A DNA stretch of 64,000 nucleotides, taken from NCBI GenBank assembly GCA_963971285.1, contig OZ020260.1, positions 11,380,798-11,444,797 on the forward strand, given 5' to 3'. Within the stretch, counting starts at the first letter, position 1. Each line of letters opens with the position of its first letter. The notes under the pieces are model-generated. The model had not been told where the DNA came from. It ran no database searches and saw nothing but the letters and a program-made list of their open reading frames with translations. Source of the stretch: Astropecten irregularis (taxonomy: Eukaryota; Echinodermata; Asteroidea; Paxillosida; Astropectinidae). The position numbers were made by a program, and so were the translations under genes. Below are positions 62,693-64,000 of this stretch, piece after piece.

Positions 62693-62885
62693 GACCTTTC
62701 TTTTGTTTACAAAGACTGACATGCTGGTTTGCAAAGTGTATGGACGGCCAAATGTTGCAAATCATTTCGTCTTCTTGATAGACGGCGTGACCACATTCAA
62801 CAAAATTTGCAAACTTTCCATAGCTGTACAAATTCATACCATCATTGCTTGTGTTGTTTCCATTACATTCAGTAATATCTTGCAA
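62670..62885 (-). CDS. Unidentified small cysteine-containing frame, possible exon
   Basis: 71 codons, composition like a folded secreted protein (ECNGNNTSNDGMNLYSYGKF, then ECGHAVYQEDEMIC), but no family recognised. It lies immediately upstream, in the minus direction, of the coding-like arm in copy 2 of the foldback element. It could be an exon of an unrecognised or dead gene carried along with it. Confidence 0.2.
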   Translation of the reverse strand: MQDITECNGNNTSNDGMNLYSYGKFANFVECGHAVYQEDEMICNIWPSIHFANQHVSLCKQKKGLSALYMS

Positions 62886-63450
62886 TGTTTATGAATCGTT
62901 GTGTACAAATTGTGGTTATTTTTTGCCTGGCTTTGATGGCTTGCCATAGTTTCCGCCATCTTGGTTGGCAAAAACTCAGGCTGTGACGTTGCAAAAGAAA
63001 GGTCTATTGAGAGTCGCTAGTAGGACAGTTCATTTAATTGCTATAGTTATTGGGCTTGTCTTGTTATTATTTGGCGTTAAACAAAGATTATGCATACCAT
63101 GGGACACATCCTTGGCCAATCACAAGACCGAATACAAACAACAATACAATGCCTCGGAATTCAGTTTAGCTGCCCCTAGCTCACAATCTCAACGTTCGTT
63201 ATCAAGAAACCATTTTTCATCTTCTTCTTTTCTGATAGGAACAGCATCATTACTTATATTCAAATACATCTTAATGTATTCATCAAACATCGTCAGGGAA
63301 ATTTTGCGGCTCTGTGGGCGCAAATTAACTCTCTGTTTTAGCTGTGGCTCGGGTAGTGTATCTTTCACAAGTCACAAGTTTACCTGACTTTGTAACAATG
63401 CAAATGTAAGAAATGTAGACATTTTGAAGGGACTCTATTTGTCTTCACTG
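62886..63450. other. Open frame with hydrophobic segments, not assigned
   Basis: A + strand frame is open from 62950 to 63387 after an acceptor-like gatggcttgccatag. It has two hydrophobic stretches (AIVIGLVLLLFGV and SLLIFKYILMYSS). It lacks an early ATG and no family was recognised, so it is not called as a gene. Confidence 0.2.
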
Positions 63451-63578
63451 AATAGGGCTCCGCATCTGCACTAAAAATAGCATCCGATCTCAGACAAACA
63501 TTGCAACCATGCAAACGTGTGTGCAATGTTTGTCTGACATCCGGGGATTTTGTGACGTCATTAGTGCGGAGCGCTATT
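63451..63578. repeat. Family F MITE with a CRE octamer
   Basis: The ends are AATAGGGCTCCGCAT and TTAGTGCGGAGCGCTATT. TGACGTCA lies at 63553-63560. It is shorter than the copy at 30548-30709 but shares cagacaaacattgcaa. Confidence 0.85.
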
Positions 63579-64000
63579 ACCCTTGTTTTAAGTCGGGTGT
63601 TATTTTGAGTGACGTAGCGGACGTCAGTGGCGCATGTATTCAATATTTGAATCCCTTTGATAGCACACAATTAGTTTGTTGTTTTGCCAACGTGGTGTTT
63701 GGCTTGCTGTTGGTCAAACGTCCAGCCCAAGTACGCAGTGTGTGTACATGGTCAAAGGGTACCAGACCGGCCATGCTGAGGTAATAGTGGTTGCTATGCA
63801 ATAACTTGACTCAACAAAGCCAAATTGCGTTTAGTCAGGGGAATTCAAATATTCAGTATACTGATAACCGGATAAAGTCAGTGTACCAGACTTAAGTTAA
63901 ATTTAATCGATAAAAAGGCTTACTCATTGTATTCATGTTTTTCTTTCGTTATTTATAGGTTTTTTTGTACACCTCATAAACTTTTATCTGAAAAATGAAA
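63579..64000. other. No recognisable feature
   Basis: Ordinary non-coding DNA to the window edge. Confidence 0.4.

Noticed and set aside
62950-63387. Possible membrane protein exon
   Set aside because: Two hydrophobic stretches but no early ATG, no donor or partner exon found and no family recognised.

Overview
The window is eukaryotic, intron-rich, AT-rich genomic DNA from a marine invertebrate deuterostome, most likely an echinoderm. The evidence is vertebrate-type GT-AG introns, one deuterostome-type TGF-beta co-receptor gene, very frequent TACATGTA and AGGCCTA palindromes in the non-coding DNA, and many short inverted-repeat DNA transposons. The species cannot be named from sequence alone.

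One host gene dominates: a complete betaglycan (TGFBR3)-like gene on the + strand. A probable non-coding first exon ends at 7117. The signal-peptide exon is 16184-16700, with the first in-frame ATG at 16619. Twelve further coding exons run from 33053 to the stop at 47099-47101. All twelve coding junctions are GT-AG and phase-compatible, and the exons sum to 860 codons (854 from the alternative ATG at 16637) against 851 for human betaglycan. In order the product has a signal peptide, a two-part orphan domain, a very short linker, a ZP domain with a glycosaminoglycan-type Ser-Gly site between its halves, one transmembrane helix and an Asn-Gly-Pro-rich cytoplasmic tail. Its expected job is to bind TGF-beta-family ligands at the cell surface and pass them to signalling receptors.

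The rest is mobile and repetitive DNA. Upstream sequence and introns 1-2 (1-33000) hold a tandem repeat, two hAT elements with perfect 8-bp target duplications (14489-16128 and 21905-22790), tRNA-like SINE heads, palindromes, and a 2-kb element (26059-28089) with eight copies of TAATGTCAGTCAC and a basic transposase-like exon. Introns 3-13 carry minisatellites and more small transposons. Downstream, 52641-58912 is a whole-looking DIRS1-like tyrosine-recombinase retrotransposon with inverted terminal repeats and an internal complementary region. Several small families, called A to I here, are nested in one another (H holds D, D holds E, E holds A, A holds B), which gives a relative age order. 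Palindromic CRE octamers (TGACGTCA) occur in several of these families.
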